DNA of 11,149 nt, from positions 1-11,149 of the forward strand of contig CADDYT010000181.1 of assembly GCA_902810755.1 (NCBI GenBank), given 5' to 3'. How positions within the stretch are numbered: position 1 is the first letter of the stretch; every line of letters starts with the position of its first letter. A program made the position numbers and the translations under genes. The DNA is from Chloroflexota bacterium. Its GTDB lineage: Bacteria > Chloroflexota > Ktedonobacteria > Ktedonobacterales > Ktedonobacteraceae. Of the stretch, positions 1-7,163 are shown piece after piece. The notes under the pieces were generated by a model, which saw only the letters and a list, made by a program, of their open reading frames with translations, was not told where the DNA came from and searched no databases.

Positions 1-2653
1 CCTCGTCGAGGAAGAGACGGATGTAGCCCTCTGGTTTGGCAAGCACGAGAGCCCGTTCCAGTGTGGAGAGGGCACCAGCTCGGTCATGCTGTGCCTCTAA
101 GGCGAGCGCACGCAACACGAGGATTTCTAGCACGCTGTGCATGCGTCCCTTGCTCTCAGCATCCTGAAGCAGCCGCTCTAACAGGCGCAGGGACTCCGAA
201 AGAAAAGGAGCCGCCGGATCGTCGCGTCCCTGGGCAATGCGCACTCGCGCAAAGGCCAGATACTCGACTTCATGTGGATAGGGCAGGTCCTCATCTTCAG
301 CCGACAGGCCACTGCTGTTGACCCATTCAATCGCTGCCGCCACCATACCCTGCGCCAGCTCGAGTTGCGCCCGTACTGCGGCGGCCTGGGTCAACAGGAG
401 CGGAGAGAAGTGCCGATGCTCGACCAAGTGTGCTAATGCATCCAGAGTTGCCAGAGCTGTAGGGCCGTTGCCTCGTGCCTGTTCGAGACGGGCCAGGGCT
501 GTATAGCCGAGCATCGCCGCAGCTGCCTCCACCGACAGCGTCTCCTTGACCAACGCCATGCCTTGTAACAGGTGCCGCTCAGCCGCATCCAGATCATTCC
601 ATTCACGCAGCAGGTCTCCCAGGCCAAAATAATAGAAAAGGCTGGTGGGCGCAGTTTGCAGCACCTGTGGTTGTGGAATCGCCTGCCTCATCTGTTGGTA
701 GGTGGCTGTCGCACGCCGGAGTCTGCCCTGCAGCACATACAGCCGAGCCAGCAGGGTCATACTACTCACGGTTGAAAATGGATCGTCCGAGATCACCGCG
801 GCCGCAGAGACCTCGTGTTCGGTGACTGGGGTCACATCTCCGCTCACCTGATAGGCGTGCATCGACACTAGCATAGCTCCTGAACGGTGGAGCACCTCCT
901 CCTCTGGCAACAACGCGAGCGCCTGGTGTGCAAGGGAGACAGCCTGCGGCATATCACCAGATAAACAGGCGATGTTCGCACGAATGGTGAACACAGAGCC
1001 CATGATGAGCTGTGCCTGCAAAGCCGATACCCCCTTCTGAACACCCCGTTCGGCTTCCTGCAGGCGTGCCTCGGCTGTCCCCAACTGATTGGTGAATGTC
1101 AGTAATAAGGCGTGGTATACGCAGAGGAAAGGTCGTGTGCGTACAATTGCCTCGGAAAGAGCATTCATCCACCCAAGCACCCTACTGATCTGACCTTGCA
1201 GGGCCAAGGGGAGCGCGATCGGTTCGATCAAGCAGGCCGCAAGCTCGAAATCAGGAACAGCCAGCGCATGCTGCACCGCTTCGGCAGGCAACTCGTGCTG
1301 CTCGTACCAGGTGCTGGCACGGCGGTGCAGTTCAGGCACCAACGTGGGTTCTGCCTGTTGCAAGCGAGTGCGCAACACCTCAGCAAACAGGTGATGGTAG
1401 CGGTACCAGCGCCGCTCGTCGTCGAGAGCGACCAGAAACAGGTTGGTCCGCTCCAGTGCTTCCAGCATGGCCTGGCTCCCCTCCTGGCCGGTCACCGCAT
1501 CGCAGAGCGGTCCACTCAGGCGTTCCAGGATCGAGGTGTGCAGAAGAAACGACTGCACCGAGGGGGGCTGCCGTGAGAGCACCTCGTCACTGAGATAGTC
1601 CAGCACAAAGCGATGACTGCCACGGAAAGCGGCCAGAAAGTCGGCGACATCGGTTCTGCCTTGCAGGGAGAGCGCGGCCAGTTGCAGGCCGACAATCCAG
1701 CCCTCGGTGCGGCTCTGCAGCATGGCCATGGCCTCAGGAGGAATGTTGAGTCCCATTACCGTCTCGAGAAACGCCTGTGCTTCAGCAGTTCCAAAGCGTA
1801 AGTCGGCCGTCCGTACCTCGCACAGTTGGCCACGTGCCCGGAGCCGTGCCAGTGGCAACGGGGGATCAGCGCGGGTGACAATGATGAGGTGCATCTGCGG
1901 TGGCAGGTGCTCCACGAGATACCTCATCCCGTGATGAATGGAGTCGGCTGCGATGACATGGTAGTCATCCAGCACGAGGGCAAACTCCTCTCCTGCACGG
2001 CTCGCCAGCTCATTGGTCAGCACGGTCAAGACGGCCTCCACTGGTGCGGGCTGTGGCGAGTGCAGCAGCGCGAGGGCTGTCGTCCCGATACGCGGATCAA
2101 GCGTCTGCAGCGCAGCAATCACATACGAGAGAAAGCGGGTGGCATCGTTGTCTTCTGGCTCCAACGAGAGCCAGGCGACTGGCATGCCTGTCTCAGCGCA
2201 CCATTGCGCAAGCAGCGTGGTTTTGCCAAAGCCGGCGGGTGCTGAAATGAGGGTGAGCGCCTGTGCCACTCCCTGCTGGAGTCGCTCGATCAGATGAGAG
2301 CGGAGCACCAGGTGGGGACGTGGGCGCGGGACATAGAGTTTGGTCGCCAGCAGGGAGGTGAGCGGATCAGGCCTGTGCTGCGCTGCCTCCACTTGTTGTG
2401 TTTCAGAGGAAGAGATAAATCCCAGGTCTTCAGGGCTGGCCCCAAACAGCTCGCACAGTTTCTCACGGAAATAGAGGGACGGCTCGGCTGCACCCGTCTC
2501 CCAGCGGGAAACCTCCACGTCGCTGGTGCCAATCATGGTCGCCACGTAGACCTGGGTCCAGTTCTTCCTGAGTCGCTGGGACTTCAATTGTTGATTGGGA
2601 ATGCGTTCTGCTTTGACTCGTTGGGTCATGGATAGCTGATGTGTTTTGCTCAT
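1..2653 (-). CDS. MalT-like ATP-dependent transcriptional regulator with N-terminal XRE helix-turn-helix (C-terminus cut by window edge)
   Basis: One uninterrupted minus-strand frame of 884 codons runs from ATG 2653-2651 off the left edge. An AGGG lies 8 nt before the ATG. Visible domains in order: an XRE-type helix-turn-helix at about residues 22-75 (LRKNWTQ..., EVSRWETG); the MalT/LuxR-type linker LLATKLYVPRPRPH at 101-114; Walker A APAGFGKTT at 138-146; Walker B FALVLDDY at 224-231; IIVTRADPP at 257-265; TEGWIVGLQLAAL at 316-328; the MalT-typical WYRYHHLFAEVLR at 416-428; then alanine/leucine-rich TPR-like helices to the edge. Family knowledge: such STAND proteins are cytoplasmic, ligand- and ATP-switched transcription regulators. 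MalT itself binds DNA through a C-terminal LuxR domain; whether one exists here lies outside the window. It is divergent from the decarboxylase operon, so it is a plausible controller of it (inference). Confidence 0.93.
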   Translation of the reverse strand, partial: MSKTHQLSMTQRVKAERIPNQQLKSQRLRKNWTQVYVATMIGTSDVEVSRWETGAAEPSLYFREKLCELFGASPEDLGFISSSETQQVEAAQHRPDPLTSLLATKLYVPRPRPHLVLRSHLIERLQQGVAQALTLISAPAGFGKTTLLAQWCAETGMPVAWLSLEPEDNDATRFLSYVIAALQTLDPRIGTTALALLHSPQPAPVEAVLTVLTNELASRAGEEFALVLDDYHVIAADSIHHGMRYLVEHLPPQMHLIIVTRADPPLPLARLRARGQLCEVRTADLRFGTAEAQAFLETVMGLNIPPEAMAMLQSRTEGWIVGLQLAALSLQGRTDVADFLAAFRGSHRFVLDYLSDEVLSRQPPSVQSFLLHTSILERLSGPLCDAVTGQEGSQAMLEALERTNLFLVALDDERRWYRYHHLFAEVLRTRLQQAEPTLVPELHRRASTWYEQHELPAEAVQHALAVPDFELAACLIEPIALPLALQGQISRVLGWMNALSEAIVRTRPFLCVYHALLLTFTNQLGTAEARLQEAERGVQKGVSALQAQLIMGSVFTIRANIACLSGDMPQAVSLAHQALALLPEEEVLHRSGAMLVSMHAYQVSGDVTPVTEHEVSAAAVISDDPFSTVSSMTLLARLYVLQGRLRRATATYQQMRQAIPQPQVLQTAPTSLFYYFGLGDLLREWNDLDAAERHLLQGMALVKETLSVEAAAAMLGYTALARLEQARGNGPTALATLDALAHLVEHRHFSPLLLTQAAAVRAQLELAQGMVAAAIEWVNSSGLSAEDEDLPYPHEVEYLAFARVRIAQGRDDPAAPFLSESLRLLERLLQDAESKGRMHSVLEILVLRALALEAQHDRAGALSTLERALVLAKPEGYIRLFLDE

Positions 2654-2817
2654 AGAAATTGCCCTGCATTCCCTCGGGCCCTTTCAGATTCAGATTTTCA
2701 AGCGTGTTGTCGAAGAATAGCAACTACATGATAACTGTCTGTTAAGTCATTTCACCTCTCTCCCATTATACTCCATTGTACCGTCGTATTCACAAAGAAC
2801 TACAGGAGAGAAAACGT
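2654..2817. promoter_or_regulatory. Divergent intergenic region between XRE-MalT regulator and decarboxylase operon
   Basis: These 164 bases must hold the promoters of both flanking genes. On the plus strand there is a good -10-like TATACT at 2767-2772 but no convincing -35 hexamer 16-18 bases upstream, which fits an activator-dependent promoter. AGGAG at 2804-2808, 9 nt before ATG 2818, is the decarboxylase ribosome-binding site. On the minus strand an extended -10-like TGcTATTCT lies at about 2724-2716, also without a clear -35. The promoter calls are by eye and weak; the ribosome-binding sites are firmer. Confidence 0.45.
2728..2750. promoter_or_regulatory. Imperfect inverted repeat, candidate operator
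   Basis: ATGATAAC (2728-2735), a 5-nt spacer, GTTA (2741-2744), a 2-nt bulge and TCAT (2747-2750) form an imperfect dyad in the middle of the divergent intergenic region. Its right arm covers the place where the -35 of the TATACT box at 2767 would lie. This is a suitable position for an activator or repressor. There is no direct evidence for the binding protein; the divergent XRE-MalT protein is the nearest candidate. Confidence 0.35.
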
Positions 2818-4233
2818 ATGAATCCAGAGGAATTCCGCCAGGTTGGTCACAGGCTCGTTGATTGGATCGCCGATTATCGCGCCAACATTGCCGACTTTCC
2901 GGTGATGTCGCACGCTGAACCCGGCGCGGTACGATCTCAGCTACCCGTTGCGCCGCCCCAGTCCCCCGAGTCGTTCGATGACATCTTCCACGACCTCGAG
3001 CACGTCATCTTGCCCGGGCTGTCGCATTGGCAGCACCCGCACTTCTACGGCTACTTCCAGTCCAACGCGATGCTGGCCTCGGTGCTGGGTGACTACCTCA
3101 GCAGCGGACTGGGCGTCGTCGGTCTCTCCTGGCAGGCGAGTCCGGCCTTGAGCGAGTTGGAGGAGGTAGTCACTGATTGGGTGCGCCAGATGGTTGGCCT
3201 CTCCACCGTCTGGAGCGGAGTGATCCAGGATACGGCCTCGACCAGCACGCTGATCGCCCTGCTGTGTGCGCGCGAGCGGACCTCCAACTACTCACTGAAC
3301 CGGGGCGGCCTGCAAGGCGAGGGCAAGGCGCTGGTCGTCTATGCCTCCGATCAGAGCCATAGCTCTGTCGAGAAGGCGGCGCTCCTCGCCGGGTTCGGAC
3401 GCGCGAACGTGCGCACCATCCCGAGCGATGAGCAGTATGCGATGCGCCCCGATGCGCTCAGGGCGGCCATCGAGGACGACATCGAGCGGGGCCTTACCCC
3501 ATGCGCCATCGTCGCGACCACCGGCTCTACCACCTCAACTGCGCTCGACCCGTTGGAGACGATTGCACAGCTAGCCCAACGACACCGCCTGTGGCTGCAT
3601 GTGGATGCGGCGATGGCCGGCTCGGCGATGATCCTGCCCGAGTGCCGCTGGATGTGGCAAGGCATCGAGGGGGCGGATTCGGTCGTGATCAACGCACACA
3701 AGTGGCTCGGCGCGGTGTTCGATTGCTCGCTGTACTACGTGCGCGATCCGGAGCACCTCGTGCGCGTGATGAGCACGAACCCGAGTTACTTGCAGAGCGC
3801 AGCGGATACCCAGGTCAAGAACTTGCGCGACTGGGGCATTCCGCTAGGGCGTCGCTTCCGCGCGCTCAAACTGTGGTGCCTCATCCGCGAGCAGGGTGTG
3901 TCGGGACTGCAGGCCCGTCTACGCCGCGACATCAGCAATGCCCAGTGGCTCGCCGAGCAGGTTCAGGCTGCACCGCACTGGCGCGTGCTCGCCCCCGTTC
4001 CACTCCAGACAGTCTGCGTGCGCCACGAGCCTCCTGAGTTCGTAGGCGAAGAGCTGGACCGGCATACGCTCGCATGGGTGGATCGAGTGAACCACTCCGG
4101 CGGAGCCTATCTCACACCCGCGATTCTCGACGAGCGCTGGATGGTGCGCGTTTCGATTGGCGCGATTCCAACCGAGCGCGAGCACGTGGAGGTGCTCTGG
4201 GCGCTGATGCGGCGGGAGGCGGAGCGTATCTGA
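2818..4233 (+). CDS. Aromatic-L-amino-acid decarboxylase (PLP-dependent group II decarboxylase)
   Basis: A 471-aa protein, close to the usual length of animal and bacterial aromatic amino acid decarboxylases. I chose ATG 2818 because AGGAG sits 9 nt upstream and the protein then begins MNPEEFRQVGHRLVDWIADY, like human DDC; a TTG 42 nt upstream has no such site. Key residues seen: His181 in DQSHSSVEKA (ring-stacking His192 of human DDC), Asp263 in LHVDAAMAGSA (binds the pyridine nitrogen), Lys295 in NAHKWL (PLP Schiff base) and Tyr324 in NPSYLQ. Tyr324 lies 29 residues after the lysine, exactly as Tyr332 in human DDC. This tyrosine favours true decarboxylation over the oxidative-deamination chemistry of plant aldehyde synthases. 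IPLGRRFRALKLW is also family-typical. Expected reaction: an aromatic L-amino acid (Trp, Tyr, Phe or DOPA) to its amine plus CO2, in the cytoplasm. Substrate choice cannot be read here. First gene of an operon with the methyltransferase 52 bp downstream. Confidence 0.93.
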   Translation: MNPEEFRQVGHRLVDWIADYRANIADFPVMSHAEPGAVRSQLPVAPPQSPESFDDIFHDLEHVILPGLSHWQHPHFYGYFQSNAMLASVLGDYLSSGLGVVGLSWQASPALSELEEVVTDWVRQMVGLSTVWSGVIQDTASTSTLIALLCARERTSNYSLNRGGLQGEGKALVVYASDQSHSSVEKAALLAGFGRANVRTIPSDEQYAMRPDALRAAIEDDIERGLTPCAIVATTGSTTSTALDPLETIAQLAQRHRLWLHVDAAMAGSAMILPECRWMWQGIEGADSVVINAHKWLGAVFDCSLYYVRDPEHLVRVMSTNPSYLQSAADTQVKNLRDWGIPLGRRFRALKLWCLIREQGVSGLQARLRRDISNAQWLAEQVQAAPHWRVLAPVPLQTVCVRHEPPEFVGEELDRHTLAWVDRVNHSGGAYLTPAILDERWMVRVSIGAIPTEREHVEVLWALMRREAERI

Positions 4234-4285
4234 TGAAACCGCAGAAGTAGAGGTATCTTGACCAAGCTCACTGAAGGAGTGACCA

Positions 4286-5290
4286 ATGCAAGAAGCACAA
4301 TTTGTCCTTGAACAACTTCACGCCATGTGGCAAGCTCGCTGTCTTCAAGCAGCCGCAGAGTTCGGAATCGCCGAGCACCTGAAGGATGGCCCCAGGAGCA
4401 CGCACGATCTCGCTACGAGAACAGGCACCTACGAACCTTCTCTCTACAGGCTGTTGCGGGCACTCGCGAGTTTGGGGTTCTTTGTGGAAAGCGAACCGAG
4501 AGTCTTCGCCAATACGTCTCTTTCCACTTACCTGCGGCCAGATGTCCCTGGTTCCCTGTACCATATGGCTCTCTACTTAGCAAGCGAGACGATGTGGCAC
4601 GAGTGGGCAGCCCTGCCCTACAGTATACGCACCGGTCAACCGGCTTTTGAGGCGATTTACCAGATGCCATTCTGGCAGTATTGTGAGGCCCATCCCGAAT
4701 TGGGGACCGTGTTTGACAAAGCCATGACCGATTTCTCGCTCATGATTAACGCTGCGATTGTGACAGCGTATGATTTCTCCTCTGTCTCCACCCTTGTCGA
4801 TGTGGCAGGAGGTCAGGGCAGTTTGCTCAGTGACATCCTGACGGCCTATCCTCAAATAGAGCGTGGTGTACTCTTCGATCTCCCGGCGGTTATCCAGCAG
4901 GTGAGCGCACAGAGTACAGAACTGCATCTTGACAGCCGTTGCCAGCTCGTGGCGGGGAATTTCTTTGAGGAGGTTCCAGCAGGTGGAGACCTGTATGTGC
5001 TGAAAGAAATTCTCCACGATTGGTCAGATGAGGAAGCGATCGCCATTTTGAGGAATTGCCGACAGGCCATGTCGCCACAGAGCAAGGTGCTGGTCTCCGA
5101 ACAACTGATCCTGCCAGGAGAGCAGGGGAAATTTGCCAAGATTCTCGATCTGCATATGCTGGTGGAACAGCGGGGACGTGAGCGCACTCAGGAGGAGTTT
5201 GGCGCACTCTTTGAGGACGCCTCGCTCAAGCTGAACAGGGTGATCCCAACGCATTCGCCGCATTGGCTTCTTGAGGGGATACCTCGCTAG
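4286..5290 (+). CDS. SAM-dependent O-methyltransferase, acetylserotonin/hydroxyindole O-methyltransferase-like
   Basis: A 334-aa protein of normal family length. ATG 4286 follows AAGGAG with a 6-nt gap. The N-terminal winged-helix dimerisation domain covers about residues 10-85 (LQAAAEFGIAEHL, EPSLYRLLRALASLG). The methyltransferase domain follows: SAM motif I VDVAGGQGSLL at 171-181 (the consensus third Gly is Ala174), FDLP at 197-200 with Asp198 placed to hold the adenosine ribose, VLKEILHDWSDEEA with the candidate catalytic base His244 and Asp245, and GRERTQEEF at 297-305. Members of this family methylate hydroxyl groups on aromatic or polyketide substrates; a few act on nitrogen. It is 52 bp downstream of the decarboxylase with no clear promoter or terminator between, so the two are probably co-transcribed and the aromatic amine or its relative is the natural guess for substrate (inference). 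Confidence 0.9.
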   Translation: MQEAQFVLEQLHAMWQARCLQAAAEFGIAEHLKDGPRSTHDLATRTGTYEPSLYRLLRALASLGFFVESEPRVFANTSLSTYLRPDVPGSLYHMALYLASETMWHEWAALPYSIRTGQPAFEAIYQMPFWQYCEAHPELGTVFDKAMTDFSLMINAAIVTAYDFSSVSTLVDVAGGQGSLLSDILTAYPQIERGVLFDLPAVIQQVSAQSTELHLDSRCQLVAGNFFEEVPAGGDLYVLKEILHDWSDEEAIAILRNCRQAMSPQSKVLVSEQLILPGEQGKFAKILDLHMLVEQRGRERTQEEFGALFEDASLKLNRVIPTHSPHWLLEGIPR

Positions 5291-5303
5291 GAGGGTCGTT
5301 TCC

Positions 5304-5340
5304 AGGTGAGGGTAGCGCATAGTAGCGCCAACCCTCACCT
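5304..5340. terminator. Strong hairpin between convergent genes, likely bidirectional terminator
   Basis: AGGTGAGGGT (5304-5313) and ACCCTCACCT (5331-5340) form a perfect 10-bp stem. Inside it GCGC (5315-5318) pairs with GCGC (5325-5328) around a 6-nt loop. It starts 13 bases after the methyltransferase stop and lies 36 bases beyond the stop of the opposing hydroxy-acid oxidase. Neither side has a T-tract, so it may be a non-canonical terminator or an mRNA 3'-end protecting structure. Confidence 0.6.
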
Positions 5341-5376
5341 TCATACAAGCTGCTGGCATCGCACTTTGGTCGAAAT

Positions 5377-6408
5377 TCATGTCCATTTCACCAGCGCACG
5401 ATTGAGACTGGAAAGCCGAGGACAGCCGGCCAGTTGCATGGCCCGTTCGAGTTCGGTGTGCAGAATTTCCAGCACGTGCTGGACACCAGAGGCACCATCG
5501 AGGGCCAGGCCCCAAAGCACCGGGCGACCAACCAGAACGGCGCGTGCGCCCAGGGCGAGCGCCTTGAGGATGTCGGTCCCACGGCGAATACCACCATCCA
5601 GATAGACCTCACAACGTCCGGCCACGGCCTCCACAATCTCTGGCAGGGCCCCGATACTCGTCACCACCCCATCCAGTTGCCGACCCCCGTGATTGGAGAC
5701 GATCAGGCCGGAGACGTCGTGTGCAAGCGCAAGCCTCGCATCCTCGGCGGTCAAAATGCCCTTGAGCAGGATGGGCAAGGAGGTGATGGAGCGTAACCAG
5801 TCGACCGTCTCCCAGGTCACGGGAACCTGTCCCTGGTCATTCTCTTCAACGCCCACAAAATTGGCTTCCACCAGCGGTGGAGGAGGCATGGGCACGCCGT
5901 GGCGCTTACTGCGCTCGCGGTTGCCCATGACAGGGAAATCCACCGTCAACACAATAGCGCGGTAGCCTGCTGCCTCAGCCCGTTGGATCATCCAGGCCGC
6001 GACGTCGAGCGAATGGTAGATGTAGAGCTGGAACCAGAGCGGACCAGTGGCGGCCTGAGCAACTTCTTCGAGCGGGCGCGTCGCATCGGTACTCACGACC
6101 ATGAGGGTGCCAGCCGCCCCTGCGCCCTGGGCGGTCGCACACTCTCCCTCAGGATGAGCCAGGCAGTGCAGGGAGGTAGGAGCAACCAGGATGGGCATTC
6201 GTACCGGTGTTCCCAGCACGCGGGTGCTGGTATCGCACTGCGTGACATCGACCAGCACCCGCGGGCGCAGCCGGAGGCGAGCGAAATCCGCCTGATTGGC
6301 CCGCAGGGTTACCTCGTCATCACTGCCACCCGCGTAATAATCCCAGGAGGCCGGGTTCATCCGCTCCTTCGCCAGGGTTTCATACTCAAACACGTTGATG
6401 GGTTCCAT
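5377..6408 (-). CDS. FMN-dependent alpha-hydroxy-acid oxidase/dehydrogenase (glycolate/lactate/mandelate oxidase family)
   Basis: A 343-aa TIM-barrel flavoprotein, slightly shorter than plant glycolate oxidase because the loop-4 region (about 165-200) is short. ATG 6408 has GAAGG 5 nt upstream. All classical active-site residues are visible, and the numbering matches spinach glycolate oxidase up to about residue 164: Tyr24 (DYYAGG), Tyr129 (QLYIYH), Asp157 (LTVDFP), Arg164 (MGNRER). Then come Lys216 (LLKGILT), the catalytic base His240 and Arg243 (VSNHGGRQLD), and the FMN phosphate region DGGIRRGTD at 271-279 and GRPVLWG at 294-300. Expected reaction: (S)-2-hydroxy acid to 2-oxo acid, with electrons to O2 or another acceptor. 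Odd point: the position of glycolate oxidase Trp108 is Asp108 (STDATRPLEEVA), so the substrate pocket differs. It converges on the decarboxylase-methyltransferase operon, so it is a separate transcription unit. Confidence 0.93.
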   Translation of the reverse strand: MEPINVFEYETLAKERMNPASWDYYAGGSDDEVTLRANQADFARLRLRPRVLVDVTQCDTSTRVLGTPVRMPILVAPTSLHCLAHPEGECATAQGAGAAGTLMVVSTDATRPLEEVAQAATGPLWFQLYIYHSLDVAAWMIQRAEAAGYRAIVLTVDFPVMGNRERSKRHGVPMPPPPLVEANFVGVEENDQGQVPVTWETVDWLRSITSLPILLKGILTAEDARLALAHDVSGLIVSNHGGRQLDGVVTSIGALPEIVEAVAGRCEVYLDGGIRRGTDILKALALGARAVLVGRPVLWGLALDGASGVQHVLEILHTELERAMQLAGCPRLSSLNRALVKWT

Positions 6409-6455
6409 ACACGCCTTCTTTCTCTCGTGTCTTTTTTTCGATCGATGACGCTCGC

Positions 6456-6544
6456 CTTCGTCCCTGGGTCAAGTAGAGGTTGGCGGTAACGCCGTGATCA
6501 ATTGATCCAGTTGCGTCAAGTCAGCCACCGGAGCGAGAGAGACG
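6456..6544 (-). pseudogene. Remnant of the C-terminal end of an LLM (luciferase-like) oxidoreductase gene
   Basis: GTGATCA... at 6494-6529 matches the 3' part of the intact LLM gene at 8021-8056 in 32 of 36 bases by hand count. A second exact 12-base match (6456-6467 against 8003-8014) lies just beyond, separated by about 20 extra bases in the remnant. In the matching frame the remnant reads APVADLTQLDQLITALPP before TGA 6471-6469, against CPTVADLAQLDRLITVLQG in the intact protein. Only about 25 codons are recognisable. Upstream (6545-6605) the frame continues but shows no LLM similarity, and no start site is evident. Read as a decayed or truncated paralogue between the VOC gene and the hydroxy-acid oxidase. 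Confidence 0.75.
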
Positions 6545-6563
6545 GCTGCTCGCCTCTCTCGCT
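6532..6563. terminator. GAGAG/CTCTC hairpin downstream of the merR-VOC unit
   Basis: AGCGAGAGAG (6532-6541) and CTCTCTCGCT (6554-6563) form a perfect 10-bp stem with a 12-nt loop that can pair a little further. It lies 43 bases past the VOC stop codon in the direction of transcription. There is no T-tract on either side, so a terminator role is only likely by position. It sits at the upstream border of the clear LLM remnant similarity, so it could alternatively be a rearrangement scar. Confidence 0.45.
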
Positions 6564-6605
6564 TGCCACTTCTTGAGACCCATCGGCTCTCTACTGATGA
6601 CGTTG

Positions 6606-7163
6606 CTACTCGTCACCGGTGGGGCTCAGGCCGGCTTCGCGTACCTGTTGTTTGACCTGTTCCATGCGGGCGGCAAACGCTGGATCGTGCAGATGGGGAG
6701 GGAGTGCGGACGTGAACACGACTTCATAACCATCGGGATCGCGAGCCAACACATCCAGCGTGTTCCAGGGCGTGGCTGTTGGCCCTTCCACACTCCCGCC
6801 TCCCGTGGCGCGAGCAGAAGCAACCAGGGCGTCCAGATCGGTCCCATGTGCTGAAACGGTCAGGCGAATGCCTCGCTCCACCGAGAGCGGGGCAAGGGCA
6901 TGGCGTGCTGGAACCAGCAACACATCTTGATAGCGCCAGCGTCGCAAATGGAGGAGCGCTACCTCCCCAGATGGCCCCGGAACCGAAGCGAGCAGAGCGA
7001 AGCCCAGCCCGTCGACATACCAGCGGCGAGATCGTTCCAGATCGCTCACGGTCAGCGTGACAAAGGCGGGCATCACATAGATGCTCAGATCAATTCCCGG
7101 CTTCGGCACCTCTACCGAGGCTTCGGGATTGGTTTTCTGTGACTCAGATGACCAAGCATTCAT
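6606..7163 (-). CDS. VOC-family protein (glyoxalase/bleomycin-resistance/dioxygenase fold)
   Basis: A 185-aa protein. Two adjacent ATGs exist, at 7166 and 7163. The GGAGG embedded in the last codons of merR is 3 nt from the first and 6 nt from the second, so 7163 is preferred; starting at 7166 would add one Met and give an ATGA overlap. After about 30 polar N-terminal residues, one VOC domain spans about 32-155: PAFVTLTVSDLERSRRWYVDGLGF, then a strand region ALLHLRRWRYQDVLLVPA, IRLTVS, and the closing NTLDVLARDPDGYEVVF with the family-typical Glu. The usual first metal-ligand His of the opening strand is not apparent (Phe there), so metal-dependent catalysis is uncertain; a binding or sequestering role is possible. 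Translational coupling to the TipAS-type MerR regulator suggests it acts on, or protects against, the compound that regulator senses (inference). Confidence 0.85.
   Translation of the reverse strand: MNAWSSESQKTNPEASVEVPKPGIDLSIYVMPAFVTLTVSDLERSRRWYVDGLGFALLASVPGPSGEVALLHLRRWRYQDVLLVPARHALAPLSVERGIRLTVSAHGTDLDALVASARATGGGSVEGPTATPWNTLDVLARDPDGYEVVFTSALPPHLHDPAFAARMEQVKQQVREAGLSPTGDE

Noticed and set aside
1112..2297. Several plus-strand open frames of 60-154 codons
   Set aside because: All lie antisense to the continuous MalT-like frame and show no family motifs or convincing ribosome-binding sites.
1..2653. Possible frameshift or pseudogene in the left-hand regulator
   Set aside because: Reading the reverse complement codon by codon gives an unbroken frame with all expected motifs; it simply has no stop inside the window.
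2776..2817. Upstream TTG start extending the decarboxylase by 14 residues
   Set aside because: There is no ribosome-binding site at proper spacing, the extension would cover the real AGGAG site, and the family N-terminus begins at the ATG at 2818.
3820..3831. Apparent replacement of the decarboxylase loop tyrosine by Leu336 in the NLRDW segment
   Set aside because: Counting from the PLP lysine, human Tyr332 is the tyrosine of the PTYL motif, 29 residues after Lys303. The matching residue here is Tyr324 in NPSYL, 29 after Lys295, so the catalytic tyrosine is present.
3501..4037. 178-codon plus-strand frame inside the decarboxylase gene
   Set aside because: It is an out-of-frame shadow with an Arg/Ala/Pro-rich composition typical of GC-rich alternate frames; the decarboxylase frame is fully conserved here.
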